A stretch of 64,000 nt of DNA from Laburnicola sp. R22_1 (Eukaryota; Ascomycota; Dothideomycetes; Pleosporales; Didymosphaeriaceae), in NCBI GenBank assembly GCA_014281115.1, contig JACONQ010000017.1, forward strand, positions 620,001 to 684,000, read 5' to 3'. A model generated the notes under the pieces. The model ran no database searches. It was given only the letters and a program-made list of their open reading frames with translations, and had not been told where the DNA came from. Positions within the stretch are counted from its first letter, which is position 1. Every line of letters starts with the position of its first letter. Shown here one piece after another: positions 24,813 through 36,758 of this stretch. Both the position numbers and the translations under genes were made by a program.

Positions 24813-24992
24813 TAGAGAGAATAGTAACCTTAGTATTATACGTTTAAACGCATTTATAATATATTTATAACTAGTTTAAGTGCTAACCTATTTTAATAGA
24901 GACTGCCTAATAAGTCTAAGCCTAGTAGTAGAAATAAGAATAATAAGAGGAAAATTAAGTAAGGCAAAAGTGCTAGGGCTGCGGCTTCTATA

Positions 24993-26988
24993 CTGTGTCC
25001 GTGCACTCAACGCCCGGATTCAGTCAACGCCCCGCTGAACGCAAACCACCCCAAATTTCAACACGCCATAACGCCACCAATATGAGCTCAATTGAGGCTG
25101 CAATTAAAGAAATAGAATCGCTAAGGTCAGAAGAATCTTTCTCTTATACTAAGATCGCTAGCAAGCATGGCGTTGATCAAAGTACGCTGTCGCGAAGGCA
25201 CTAAGCGATTCAAACGACGCGTGCAACTGCGGGGTTTAACTGACGGAAACTCAGTCCCTAACAAGAGCAGGAGCTTGTACAATACATTGAAGGGCTTACA
25301 GCGCGTCACTTGCCACCCACAAGAGAGATGATACGAAATTTCGCGTCAACAATAGCTAAGGAGCCAGTAAGCGAGAGCTGGGTTACTCGCTTTATCAACC
25401 GACACAACATCCATCTAATCTCTCGATGGGCAGCTGGTATGGACAGCAATCGCCACCAAGCCGACTTAGGGGATAAATACAGCCTGTATTTTGATCTCCT
25501 AGGTGCCAAAATCAAGGAATATGACATCGAGCCTCGTCACACGTATAATATGGATAAAAAAGGCTTCTTAATTAGTATCACTAGCCGATTAAAACGAGTG
25601 TTTAGCAGACGAATGTGGGAGAATAAGGAGGTTATAGCATCTCTCCAAGATGGCTCTTGTAAATGGATTACCCTCCTAGCGTGTGTTTGCGCTAATAGAT
25701 TAGCCTTGCCGCTAAGCCTTATCTATTAGGCTACTAACAAGGCTATACAATTAAGCTGGGTAGAGGATATTAAGGCAGGAGAGCACTTAGTACACATTTC
25801 CTTGTCGCCTTTAGGCTGGACAAACAACGATATTGGCCTTGCCTGGCTTGAACAGGTGTTTGATCGCTACACTAAGGCAAAAGCTCGATGGTCTTACTGG
25901 TTACTTATTCTTGATGGCTATGGATCTTACGTTACTATGGATTTTATCGACTATTGCGACCGTAACAGGATACTCCTAGCCATCTTCCCCCCTTATTCAA
26001 CCCACACGCTTCAGCCACTTGATGTGGTTCTATTTAAGCCTCTATCAACTGCGTACTCAAAGGAGCTATCAGATCACCTCCACCAGAGCCAGGGACTCCT
26101 CCCTATTAAGAAAGGGGACTTCTTCCCTCTATTCTGGGAGGCCTGGACGAGCTCTTTTAAGGAGGAGACGATACTTAAGTCTTTTGAAGCAATAGGCATA
26201 TCACCATTCAACCCAGAGGTTATACTCAAAAGGTTCACCAACACTACCCTAGATGAGCAGGAATTGCGAGAGAGCTCTACGTCAGTACTTAGCGGATCTA
26301 ACTGGCGTAAACTAGACCGCCTTGTACAATCCGCAGTAGAAGATCAGAGTAGTAAGGACGCGCAGAAGCTTAGCCGCTCACTCCACTACATCTCAGTTCA
26401 AAATAAGTTACTTCACTATAAGATTGCTGGGTTAAGAGAGGCTCTTACTACGAAAAAGAAGCATAAGAAGAAGGAGCAGAAGCTTCAAAAAGCTAAGAAG
26501 GCTGAGTTGAAGAAGGCAGCTAAGCTATATAAGGAGAAAATTGCAGAGGAGAAGCGTGTAGCGAGGAAGGCAGCCAAGGTAGCTAAGGAGAAGGAGAAGG
26601 CTAAGAAGGCAGCAGAGCGTGCTTGCTAGAGAGAAGCTTGCGACGATGCAAAAGCTCTATAATCTACCCAAAAGAGTAAGAGAAAGGCCTTGCAGCCATC
26701 TATACAGAGCAATAAGCGTTAGAAACGCGTAGTTAATACTATAACTACTTAGGAGGCTTTAGGTGCCGCATCAGCAGCTCCACCTAAGACCACGCGGCAC
26801 GGCCGCAACGTTAAGCTTCCAAGTAAATATAAGTAGCACAGGTGAATTGCAAGCATCAAAATAGTACTCTACTACAAAATCTCGTAATAATAGCGATTTT
26901 GTGTGGCTCTGCAGCCTTATTTTAGTTAAGCTGCTATGGTGTTCAGCGGGGCGTTGACTGAATCCGGGCGTTGAGTGCACGGACACAG
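24993..26988 (+). mobile_element. Fot/pogo-type DNA transposon with perfect 48-bp TIRs
   Basis: The ends 24993-25040 and 26941-26988 are exact inverted repeats of 48 bp (ctgtgtccgtgcactcaacg...). TA is duplicated at 24991-24992 and 26989-26990. Total 1,996 bp. It is visibly more GC-rich and less mutated than its surroundings, which suggests later arrival or weaker RIP. Confidence 0.96.
25082..26836 (+). pseudogene. Fot/pogo transposase, single frame with about eight stops
   Basis: A single frame without indels runs from ATG 25082 to TAG 26834-26836 (584 codons). Interrupting stops include 25202, 25241, 25259, 25727 and 26627, mostly fitting CAA/CAG-to-TAA/TAG. N-terminal HTH: SYTKIASKHGVDQSTLSR. 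The CENP-B-like region has ESWVTRFINRHNI. The DDE catalytic core has MDKKGF, LLILDGYGSYVT and PPYSTHTLQPLDVVLFKPL, with all three acidic positions still present. The C-terminus is a strongly Lys/Ala/Glu-rich coiled-coil-like tail. Few changes separate it from a working gene, but as read it is broken. Confidence 0.92.
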
Positions 26989-26990
26989 TA

Positions 26991-28695
26991 AGTTTAAATA
27001 TATTAAGAATCTTTTTAGAAGTTGTTTAAGTTAATAGTATAATTAGAATAGCAATAGCAATAATAAGGATACGAAAGATAATAATAAGGATAAAAAAGAT
27101 AATAATAAGCACTATAGAGGCTTCTACCTCTTTGTAAGTTTAAACACGTTCTAAACGCTTTTAAAATATAGTCTAGAAGTATTATACTAATAATATAATA
27201 GAATAGTAATATATAGGATTTAGATAGTAACTTACGTGAGAACAATACTCTTTTAGATATATAGTTAAATATATTCCTAGTATGTTTGCTAGCTAATATT
27301 ATAATAGAATAATTAGCCTATCTCCCGCGTAAACTATAGCTTTTAAGCTAGATAGTAACTAGTTTAGTAGGTTAAACATATTATAAATATATTTATAGTT
27401 TATATACTAATAGTATTATAGCTGCTTATAGGTAGTTACTTAGATAGTTTAGTTTTTAATAGGTTTTTACTTAAGAGAAATCTAGAAACTAATACTATAA
27501 ATTTATAGAAAACATTCCTAATATATTTTAAACCTATTTAACTAACTAGAATCTAAAATACTAGTACTCTTTATACGAATCTTATAGTGTATAAACTATT
27601 AAGTTCCTTTCTATACAAAGAAAGCACACTAATAGATATATAGAGACTATAAGTAGATTCTTATATAATTTTAGATTAGGCTAGAAATATTAGTAGTATA
27701 TTCTAAATATATTTTAAATATATTTATATAGCTTACCCTACCCTTTACCTACTTTTTTCTTTTATTAGTTAACCTATAGATAGGTATATTTAATAGTATA
27801 ACTAAATCTACTATCTTATTTATCTCTTTATTACTAACCTTCTTATTGTCTTCTTTTATATTACCTAGCTTAGGGCTACCTTTGTCCTTATTATGTATTT
27901 TCTTATTACTTGTCTTCTTAACTTCCTTACTTATATCCTTATTGCCTATATTATCTAACTCTTAAATCCTATCTAGAATCTCCTCTTCTATATTATTTCT
28001 TTTAAACTTATTCTAAATATATTTAGAATGTGTTTCTATAACTATTTCATACTAGGAAATTGCAGTTTAAGTATAGAAAATACTAGATTATCTAGGCTTC
28101 TAGCGCATAATAGGATAGTTTTAGTAGTTTTCTTTATATAAGTGTGTAGGAGACTATAGTCCTTATACTAATATTAAATATCTTTAGAATATATTTTAAA
28201 AATATTATAAATATATTTAAGAAGACTTACCCTATAAAGCTTTATATCTTCTTTAAAAATAAGTGTACGATAGTATATCTTACTAGGGTAGATATAATAT
28301 CTTTTCTCTTTTTTCTTTAGAGAATTCTAGTGCGCCTTTAGAGAGGTGTCTAAGGTTAGTATACTACTAATAAAAAAGCTACGTAAATATATTTAAGTAG
28401 AATATATATCTTATTAGAGAGCTATTTTAAATAGAGAATAAATAAGTTAGAGAAATATAAATAGGGCAAGAATAGATTTTTATTAGATATAAATCTTATA
28501 GTTATCCCCTTTATAAGCTAGCGTAGAAAACTTCTTCCTTATATATTTTACTAAATCTAAATAAATATATTTGTATTATATTTTAAAAGTATTTATATAG
28601 GTAAAAAGTTAAATTTTTCTATAAAGTTTTTATACTTAAACTATATAACTATCTTAATCTATAGCGTACCTACTAGCCTTCTAAGAACTTACTTT
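26991..28695. repeat. Unclassified AT-rich block with intron-shaped modules
   Basis: No recognisable protein. The clearest module is 27134-27201: a GTAAGT donor, TACTAAT branch-like site at 27184-27190, and AG at the end. Similar motifs recur near 27,258, 27,373, 27,515, 27,705, 28,010, 28,180 and 28,560. Confidence 0.45.
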
Positions 28696-28700
28696 AAAAC

Positions 28701-28889
28701 TATAAGGACGCTACTAGGATGCCTAATAGTTAATAAGACAGAATAGAATAATATTAGGAGGTAAGTGGTGATAAGACGAATCACTACCCGCTCTTATCTA
28801 AAGCGAGGGGGTTTTTATCTAAACCCCCGCTAGGCTCAAAGGAGACATAAGTCTCTATTTGGCCATCTAAGCAATAAGGAGGCCTTACA
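28701..28889 (-). repeat. 3' LTR of the gypsy element (28701-35872)
   Basis: 189 bp, colinear with 35684-35872. Differences read as transitions. Less mutated (more GC) than its partner. Confidence 0.9.
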
Positions 28890-28969
28890 GTATCCCTCTT
28901 CTAGGATTAACTCGACCCAGGTTGCCCTAGAAGATTAAAACGTGTAATATTCTATTGTCTTTGCTTAAA

Positions 28970-30240
28970 AAGTAAATAATCGCTAGTCTTATAACTATAT
29001 AACAATAATTGTTGTTGTGTTGGGCGCCATTATGCCATTAAGGTGCTCTAGGGCACCTGACTAGTTTAGGAGCCAAAGGTGCCATTAAGCGAGGCTTAGC
29101 GCAGTTGTTTTGGTTTTCGCCTACCCTCGTACTACCCTTGCTCCTCGCGTCTTAACTAGTCAATTTGGTATGTACTATCCTGCTTTTGTTGTTCTAATGC
29201 GTCCTAATGTCCCTCTCTATAGCAAGATGGCTCTTAAGAAGACGCTTACTATATAGTGGGCAGAGTTAGCTTACAACTAACCCGCTAGTGCTAATCTATG
29301 CGTTTGTTATGTCAAACTTATCTATAAGGAGAATCTTCTACGCACTTGTTATTTTCTAGACACAGAGCTTATCCTATTAATTTAGATTAATAGAGTCTAG
29401 CTGTCTAGGTATAGAGATTGCTTAATTCGAAACGAATATTGTCTTATCGTAACATATGCCCTTATTAGGCGCCATTATGCCGCTGACTAAGATAATACAG
29501 TGCCCTATTAACTTTAACGCTAAGCTCGACCACCTTATAACTGCTTAGGTTATCCTCTATAGTAGTAATTCTAATAAGAACAAGGAACGCGTTTATGAGG
29601 CTACTAAGAGGCTTGTAAACCGCATTAAGTGGGTGTAGTCATCCTTATGGCGCTTTTTATTAACTAATTACTTCTTAGCTTATTTAAGCCCTATGCACAG
29701 AATCTCTATGTCTATAATAGTAGCGATGTCTATTAATTAACCTATTGCTTTACTAAGAAGCGCGCTCGTACTAATACAGAACGTAAGACTAAGCAACGTC
29801 GCCATAAGAAGGCTATCGACCGCGCAACCTATAAGGGTGGGATCCTAAAGCAAGACAAGGTCTGTAATTCCGCCTTTTGTCTCATTATATTGTATACTAA
29901 CGCGGTTATAGAACAAATACGAACTAACGCGTTGTTAGGAGTCTTGGGGTGACAGTAAGAGTCCTACTCGCGGCCATAGTTATGGATAGTGCCTTTCCAG
30001 CTTCTTAGTAGTGCTTTTGGCCCCTTTAGGGGCCTTAGGCCAATGTGTGTGTGTAAGGGAGACCTCTGGGGCCATTATGCCTTAGGGTCCCTAGGAATGA
30101 CAGCTCCCTGTGATATAGGAGTCTATTAGGACTTAGATAGCGCCTTCTGGCGAGCGGCGACGCCCTAAAATATCTCAAACCCAGGTTCTTAGAATATTCT
30201 CTTCTTTTGACTCTAAGTAAAGTGTAATGTGCTTTTATGG
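28970..30240 (+). other. Unidentified coding-like block inside the gypsy element
   Basis: Less AT-rich than its surroundings, and between the chromodomain and the 3' LTR, where gypsy elements normally have little. On the plus strand a frame with RIP-type stops begins near 29,225 (MALKKTLTI, then WAELAYN). Further on it reads YCFTKKRARTNTERKTKQRR, then HKKAIDRATYKGGIL (about 29.74-29.85 kb). A cgccattatgcc-like word occurs near 29,028, 29,470 and 30,064. I do not recognise the protein, and found no TIRs or target duplication. Confidence 0.4.
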
Positions 30241-30599
30241 TCCTTTATAGTCCTTTTTAACTAACCCCTAGAGATGCCATAATCTTTCTAAGTTTATATT
30301 ACCTTTATAACACCTTACACTATTAAACACCTTTATAATTATAGTAAAAAAAACCCTCTATAGAAAAAAATAGGTAAAGGTAGTAAGTGTACCTCCTATA
30401 GTAATTCTCTAACTATATAGTTAACCTAAGTCCGATCTCTTATTTATAAAAAAAAGGAATTAAAATGCCCTATTTAAATTTTCTAAGGAGGTTTTTTTCT
30501 TCCTTTATTTCCCTTCTACAATTGTTTAACCCGAACAAGAGTCTCTTTAATATTATCCTAGAACATTTTTTCTTTTTTAGAACTCTTTAATAGTGTTAG

Positions 30600-30720
30600 C
30601 ACTTAGATTAGTGCCTAGCTCCTATGAATTTTCTTCTTCTGAGTAACCCTCCTATTTAATAAGATATTCCTAGGTTTTAACTAATAACTATCTACTCTCT
30701 AGCACTTTTTCTATATAGTA
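30600..30720 (-). pseudogene. Chromodomain relic of gypsy integrase
   Basis: The minus strand reads YYIEKVLESR, then EYLIK, a stop where Trp is expected, and EGYSEEENS. This matches the chromodomain pattern (EKILDSR...YLVKWKGY...TWE). Chromodomains target such elements to methylated-histone chromatin. Confidence 0.7.
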
Positions 30721-32889
30721 TATATTATTGCCAAACGTGTGTAGGGTGTCTATAATAGAATCTACTTAAGACTTAATAGCTCCCCTTTGTTTATATGGCT
30801 CTAATAACAATATATAGAAGACTAGGTGTGTATTTAATTCTAGGAAGTTAACTCTATAGGCTCCTTTCCCTATAGAGTACTTAATTATGCCTAGTCTAAT
30901 AAACTTCTAATTAAGTTTGCGCTTAGGTTAAGTAGAGTTTAGATGTCTAGTAGATATAAATACTTAATCCCTCGGTTTAAGACTAAGGTGCTTCCTCTTC
31001 TTATTAGCGTATTTCTTCTAGTACTTATTTGTCGCTATAATCTTTGTTCTATATTAAGCCTATAGTGCGATAACTCTTACTATAATTAGCGTGCCTAGTG
31101 GCGATTCTCCATTGCCAAGCGGTATTCTGGACCATTTTGGCGCATAAGGATCCGCTTCGTAGTATGCACGAAAAGAAGTTACTCTAGTTACTATATTTAC
31201 GCTATTATTATATGAAAATTTCGCAATTAGTAACTACCTTGCCTAGTCATCCTATTCTAGGCAGCAAAAATACTAAAAATACTGCTTAAGCGTCTAATTC
31301 TACCTTTTAGTTTGCCTATCTATTTGCGGGTAATAGGCTAATAATAACACTCTTATAGTGTTAAGGTAATAATAAAAAGAGTCTTAATAGCGAGAGTTTA
31401 TTATCGGACCTCTGTCTAATAAGATTATCTTAGGAGTGCCGTGTAACCTAATAATATCCCGAATTTAGGCTTCCGCCAAGTCCTTCGCGTCCTAATCTAT
31501 CCTAGCAGGTATATAATAAGCCATCTTTATTAGACAGTCTATTATTACCAGAATAGTATTATAGACTTGGCTAAGTATTTAGCTAGAAGGTAAGTCTATA
31601 ATAAAATTCAAGGTAACGTCCTTCTAAGGGCTATTTGGCATAGGCAAAGAATTTAAAAGACCATATAGTTAGTGTTAAGGTGCAATAGACATCCTACACT
31701 TTAAATAGTCATAATAGTAGTCCTTAACTTCGCGTTGTATTCCTTTCTATTAGAAATACCTCCTTAACTTCTCTAACCTCTTCTTTGCCCCAAAATGCCC
31801 ACCCATAGGGCTATTATAGTATGTCTAGAGGGCCTTCGCCTTCTCCGCACTCGTTATAAGCACTTTAATTTTATTTTACTCTATTACGCCTTCTTCTAAC
31901 AACTCTTTACCTAACTATTAGGGCTAAGATTCTTCTAGAGCCTTAACTTTATCCTTAGTCTCTAAGTTAAATTTAGAGCTACTATCTATTAATAATACTG
32001 GCTCTTCTGCAATTGCTCTCCTAGGTTTATGCCTTCTTAGCCGCCTTTATCCCTAGGGTGCCGCTTACTAGGACCTTATAATCACACTAATTAATTGGGT
32101 AGTTGGTTTATTAAAAGTATTCCTACTTAATATTATTTCCAAAGGCTTTATATAAGCCCTATTTCCTTTCTTGGCTGGGTGTTGCGCCTCGCTTATATAG
32201 TTAGGGCGTCTTAATAGTTTATTCGCTAGGTTTTTCTTCCCTGGCTAGTAGATAATAATAATATCGTACTCTACTAGCCTCTTATAGATTCTAACCTACT
32301 AGTAGTTTAATTTCTTTATGTCTATAAACTATTATAAGTTATTATAATTTATAAGAATAGTAAATAGGATACTTAATAGGTAGTGTTGCTAATATTTAAC
32401 GCTTCTATTAATAGCTAGCAATTTCTTATTATGTGTATTGTATTAAAGTTGTGTACTATCTAGCTTTTGTAAAAAGAAACTAATGGGTCGCTATTACGGG
32501 GTTCTATTAGATTTGGACACATTCTAGCTTAATATACTAGATATCGCGCTACCTAAGGCATTTACCTTAAGTCTTGTCTCTCTATTAGACTTAAAGTGCA
32601 CTAATATAGGCACTACTATAAATACGGCCTTTAACTCTTTAGAAGCTACTCTTGCCTACGCATCTAGGTATAAGGGTTAGCTTTTCTCCATTTTTTAAGC
32701 TTGCCTACCCTAGGCAGCACTAGACTCCTTCTAAGTAAGTTTAGTAAGAGGTAGAGCCACTCTTAAAAACCCTATAATAAACATCCGGTAATAATTTATA
32801 AAACTAATAAACACCCTAATATCGCGTACTATCTTAGGGAGTGGCCACTTTATAATTATTTTTACATAGTCTTCGTGCACCCTAACTTC

Positions 32890-33720
32890 CTTTTAGCTAA
32901 TAATATAGCCTAGGTACTCTGTCTCTTCCTAATAAAACTCGCACTTACTAAGTTTAATATATAGTTTGGTCTTATATAGCCTTTAGAGGACTTTTTTTAC
33001 ATATTATTTATGTTCCTCTTTTATATTAGAGAAGATAAGTATATTATCCAAATAGATAATATACGTTATATTAATTAGTCCTACTAGAATTTTATTAATA
33101 TACTTCTGGAATTATGTCAGAGTATTAGTCAAACTAAATAGCATTACTAAGTACTTAAAGTGTCCGTTGTAAGGGATCACTCAAGGCATCAAAGGTTAAA
33201 ATCAAGAAGTTAATTTTACTAAGATATCGAGGTGGCGTATAAAGACTGTTAACAGCTGCCTTATATACCCACACGTAGCCGAGGCGCTAATGCCTAATCG
33301 GGTAAGATTCCGGGGCTCGGCGGAACCTTCCGCCGGGCGCACCGCACCTCAGGAATCTCTAACATCCGTACTTCGTACGAAAAGCTATCTTCTATTTATT
33401 GCCTTCCTTAATTCTTATCCTATAATATGCCTCTTAGATATTAAGCTTAGTAAAGAACTTCGCTTTTGCTAATCTTTCTAAGGACTTAGCAATTAAGAGT
33501 AACGTATAATAATTCTTAACAGTGATCTTATTAAGGCCGTAATAATCTACGCATAGCCTTAATATACTATCCTTCTTTTTTATAAATAGAATTAGTGCTC
33601 TAGCTAGTAACCTTAAATATTATATCTAGCCTCTTCGCAAGTAATCTACGATATACTTGCGCAAGACACTTAGCTTGCCCTTAGACAAGTTATAGAGGGG
33701 CTAATAGGGTGGTTGTTCCC
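32890..33720 (-). pseudogene. Gypsy reverse transcriptase relic
   Basis: The minus strand reads LIPFIKKKD-like text, then [21 protein letters not shown], (insertion), GHFKYLVMLFSLTN, INITYIIYLDNILIFSN and LYIKLSKCEFY. The catalytic YxDD is YLDN, a G-to-A result. The frame is cut by a solo LTR at 33168-33364. Confidence 0.85.
33168..33364 (+). repeat. GC-rich solo LTR nested in gypsy RT
   Basis: TGTAAGGGATCACTC... to ...AATCTCTAACA, 197 bp. It is flanked by perfect 5-bp duplications tccgt (33163-33167 and 33365-33369). It splits the RT frame between AFRTKYG and GHFKYLV. It is much richer in GC than the surrounding element and shows no obvious RIP. It is a different family from the 28.7-kb LTR despite the same first letters. 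Confidence 0.9.
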
Positions 33721-35683
33721 TAGGGAGAAGATTAATACTTAGGTCGATCGCAGAGTATTTCGCAAGCACCTCTAATTAATTACTGTTTGCTATATTAGCA
33801 AACTCTTAGTATACCTATAGTATTATAGCCTCTACTAAGATTATAGACGTCCTATTATCTATATAGCCAATATAATACGCGTATAATTCCGCAGTTAAGT
33901 CTAACATTGTTGAACTAAACTGTTCCGCGTCTTTAAGGCCCACTTTGGCATAGTTGGGCGCATTCCGCCCTAACTTTCCTTAGAACAACAATTAACCTGT
34001 GCGAAAGTTAAGTTTTAGATTATATGTGGCAATCCATAGTAATCCTAAGTATATCTTGTACTTCCTTAGGTCTGCTACTATAAATAAGACTTAGTAGATC
34101 TCTCTATAATCTCTAGTATCTACTAGGTACACTTTGGCAACTACAGATCTATATATAGTAATATTCGCACTATTTGCCGTCTCTACTACAAAGTCTGATA
34201 AGAACATTACTATTAGATCTCTCTTCTTCGCAAAGCGAGCAGAAATTACGTTAAGTTTAGCGCCACTATTAACTAGTGCCTTAACTAAGCCTAAATTCCC
34301 TACTATAGCCTACACTATTATCGCAGTTAGCCTCTTTAGGTAAAACACATTATGGAGCTTTCTAAGCTGCTTATTCTCCTTATACTTAATAATTACGACT
34401 AATAGGATAGAGTCTAGTCCTACTAGCCCTTGCCTTTTCCCGCAGACTCTAATACGTCCTTAGGACGAAAAGGTAGGTCTGAATTTCTCTCCTTTTTATA
34501 ATTAGGGGAGACGTGGCCTCTCTCGCCACAGTTCTAGTAAGTGACCTTTAGATTATCTTTATCCTTTTCCTTTTATATTAAGGTAGACTATTTATAGTTC
34601 TTACGCTCCTTTCTACTATATTTGGCCGGCCTAGCCAACTTAGCGGGGGGCGTTATTAACTTAGGCCTCTTTAATAAGTCCTTAGACTTGCCTTTACTCT
34701 TAGTAGACTGCCCTTCCTCTTAGTAAAGGCGATTGGCAATCTCTTCTACCTCTATAAGGGTTTCTCTCTAAGAAGGTGGGTAATGCAGAACTTTTCTACA
34801 TAGCTTATTATCCATAGAAGCTATAAATTTAGCTACCCTATAATACTCATTCTACTCCTTAATTTTATCCCATAAAAGGAGAAGGTGATTAAGTAAGTCT
34901 GTTAGAGACTAGCCTGCCCTTTGGCGGCAGTTTTTTATCGCCTTAAACACTATCTGCCGGCGTTCTAATAGAGTGCCCAGGGCATTAAGCATTCGTTCTA
35001 TTAACGTCTGCTAGGTAGGAGCCTATTTAGGGTCTGTCCATTATTATTAATTAGAATACAACTCAAATTGACTTTAAAGGTTCTTAGATAGATACTATCT
35101 ACTAAAGGTAACCTTACAATCTTCTATAATAAAGCGAGAAGGTGCTTGCAAAAAATAAAACTCGCAATTCTGCTTCTATTAGTTATAATTGCGATAGCTC
35201 TTGCAGTTATAGGTGTATAGTAGGAGTAGTCGCGGTAAGATACTTTATTTAGCGGCTACTAGGGATAATAAGGTCATAGTGGCCACGCGCGGGGTACTAG
35301 TAAGCTTATTAAGAGCTGCTACGTTGCCAGTTTCGTATTATTGTTAAATATCCTTAATATGTTATATTTCCTATTATTCCTATTTCTTATGCGCTTAGTC
35401 CCGTAGTTTTGTAAAATAAGCTGCCCTTTTATTAGCTTCTATTATATTTAGCTCCTTCTAAGGGGCTAGCAAACCCTTAGGACCATTATTAATTTCTTAT
35501 TAGGTAGCCTTCTTAAGTTCTTCTACTTATTCTCCTACCTACCTAACAGCACTAGCTTACTACTAAGTGTTTCTAAATAGGCCGCCTAGCTCCTAGCTTG
35601 CGAAAGTAAGGCGTCTACTAGGTCTATATGTTACTATTATAGTAGTAAGAATTCTACCACTGCCTATAAGGGAGCAATTCGAA

Positions 35684-35872
35684 TATAAGGGCGCTACTAG
35701 GACGTCTAATAGTTAATAAGGCAGAATAGGATAATATTAGAAGGTAAGTGGTAATAAGACAAATCGCCACCCACTCTTATCTAAAGTGAGGAGATTTTTA
35801 TCTAAATCTCTACTAGGCCCAAAGAAGACATAAGTCCTTATTTAGCCACCTAAGTAATAAGGAGGCCTTACA
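35684..35872 (-). repeat. 5' LTR of the gypsy element (28701-35872)
   Basis: 189 bp, partner of 28701-28889. The last bases in element orientation are ATA rather than ACA (C-to-T). Confidence 0.9.
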
Positions 35873-36279
35873 AAAATCTTATTAAATTGCTATAGTATAG
35901 TTAGTTAAATATATTCTAAATATATTCTAGATATATTTAGAATATATTTAAACTTACTAGTTACGCAGCCAGCTCTATACGCTTCCTATAGCAGTAGTGT
36001 ACGCAGGCCCAATGCAATCTTTCTTAATTAAAGTTTAGTTACTACTATTAAAAATTAGCTAATATATATAAATATATTCTAAATCTATTTAAACTTATTA
36101 CTTTAGTAAGAATAGTAGTAGTAGAGTAGAGTAGAAGATCTTTCTATTGCTATAAGTTAGTATAAATATGTTTAGAAGTAGTGTAGAACTTATTTAAAAA
36201 TACTAAGGATGTAAATTATTAGTAGAAAGGGTCTTTTTAGATATCTAATATTTAGTAGTTAGGATCTGCGCTGCTATTC

Positions 36280-36337
36280 TTAGGCTTAAACTTAGGCTTA
36301 GGCTTAAACTTAGACTTAGACTTAGACTTAGACTTAA
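36280..36337 (-). repeat. Hexamer repeat, would encode alternating Lys-Ser/Pro
   Basis: About ten cttag(g/a) or cttaaa hexamers. On the minus strand (AAGTCT, AAGCCT)n gives Lys-Ser and Lys-Pro repeats. It resembles low-complexity coding DNA rather than a telomere. Confidence 0.55.
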
Positions 36338-36476
36338 TAGAGGCATTTGGCTATTGCTATATTAGCTTAAATATATTCTAAATATATTAGGAATATATTC
36401 TAAATATACTTAAACTAACCTTAGGCTTAGGCTTCGATTTATTCTCTTTACCCTCCTATTTATCTATTAGCTTTAG

Positions 36477-36758
36477 TGTTTGTACACCGTATAGGCAAGG
36501 GCACCTAAGGGTGTTAAGGTTTTAATATTGCCGCACGATGGCATCACGTGGAGATTACGTAATGCCCGTGCGTCGCGGCCTATACGCCGCAAGATCTTCT
36601 CCTTTCTATTCGCACCCTCTCTAGAGACAAGCAATTAATACTAAGTTGTTCTATTATAGTATTTCCTTTTTCTTATATAATCGCTCTATACACCTTCTAC
36701 GCTTGCTAGTATAGAGGATTAGAATTCGATGTCTATACAGCTAGCTGTAGAGTACCCA
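36477..36758 (+). repeat. Solo LTR related to the 17.5-24.8 kb copia LTR, plus orientation
   Basis: 282 bp from TGTTTGTACACCGTATAGGC to ...CTGTAGAGTACCCA. It matches the copia LTR (TGTCCGTACACCG...) at both ends and at the central ggagaag and cattacgtaat parts. The 5-bp flanks are tttag (36472-36476) and tttaa (36759-36763), a duplication with one G-to-A change. Confidence 0.82.

Larger units (their letters stand above)
28701..35872 (-). mobile_element. Ty3/gypsy chromodomain (chromovirus-type) LTR retrotransposon, RIP-inactivated
   Basis: LTRs of exactly 189 bp (28701-28889 and 35684-35872) in the minus orientation start TGTAAGGC. The 5-bp flanks are aaaac (28696-28700) and aaaat (35873-35877), a target duplication with one C-to-T change. 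Minus-strand domains in order: gag with a CGERGHVSPNY zinc knuckle (about 34.5 kb), protease region, RT with YLDN in place of YLDD (about 33.05 kb), RNase H, integrase (about 31.9-31.1 kb) and chromodomain (about 30.6-30.7 kb). A purine-rich tract, agaagaggga, precedes the 3' LTR. The interior carries a solo LTR and an unexplained block. Confidence 0.9.

Noticed and set aside
33290..33472. 60-codon GC-rich frame (MPNRVRFRGSAEPS) as a small gene
   Set aside because: It lies mostly within the solo LTR 33168-33364, which has exact ends and a target duplication.
36280..36337. Possible interstitial telomere (TTAGGC-like hexamers)
   Set aside because: Fungal telomeres are usually TTAGGG. The units here vary as cttagg/cttaga/cttaaa and read as Lys-Ser/Pro codons on the other strand.
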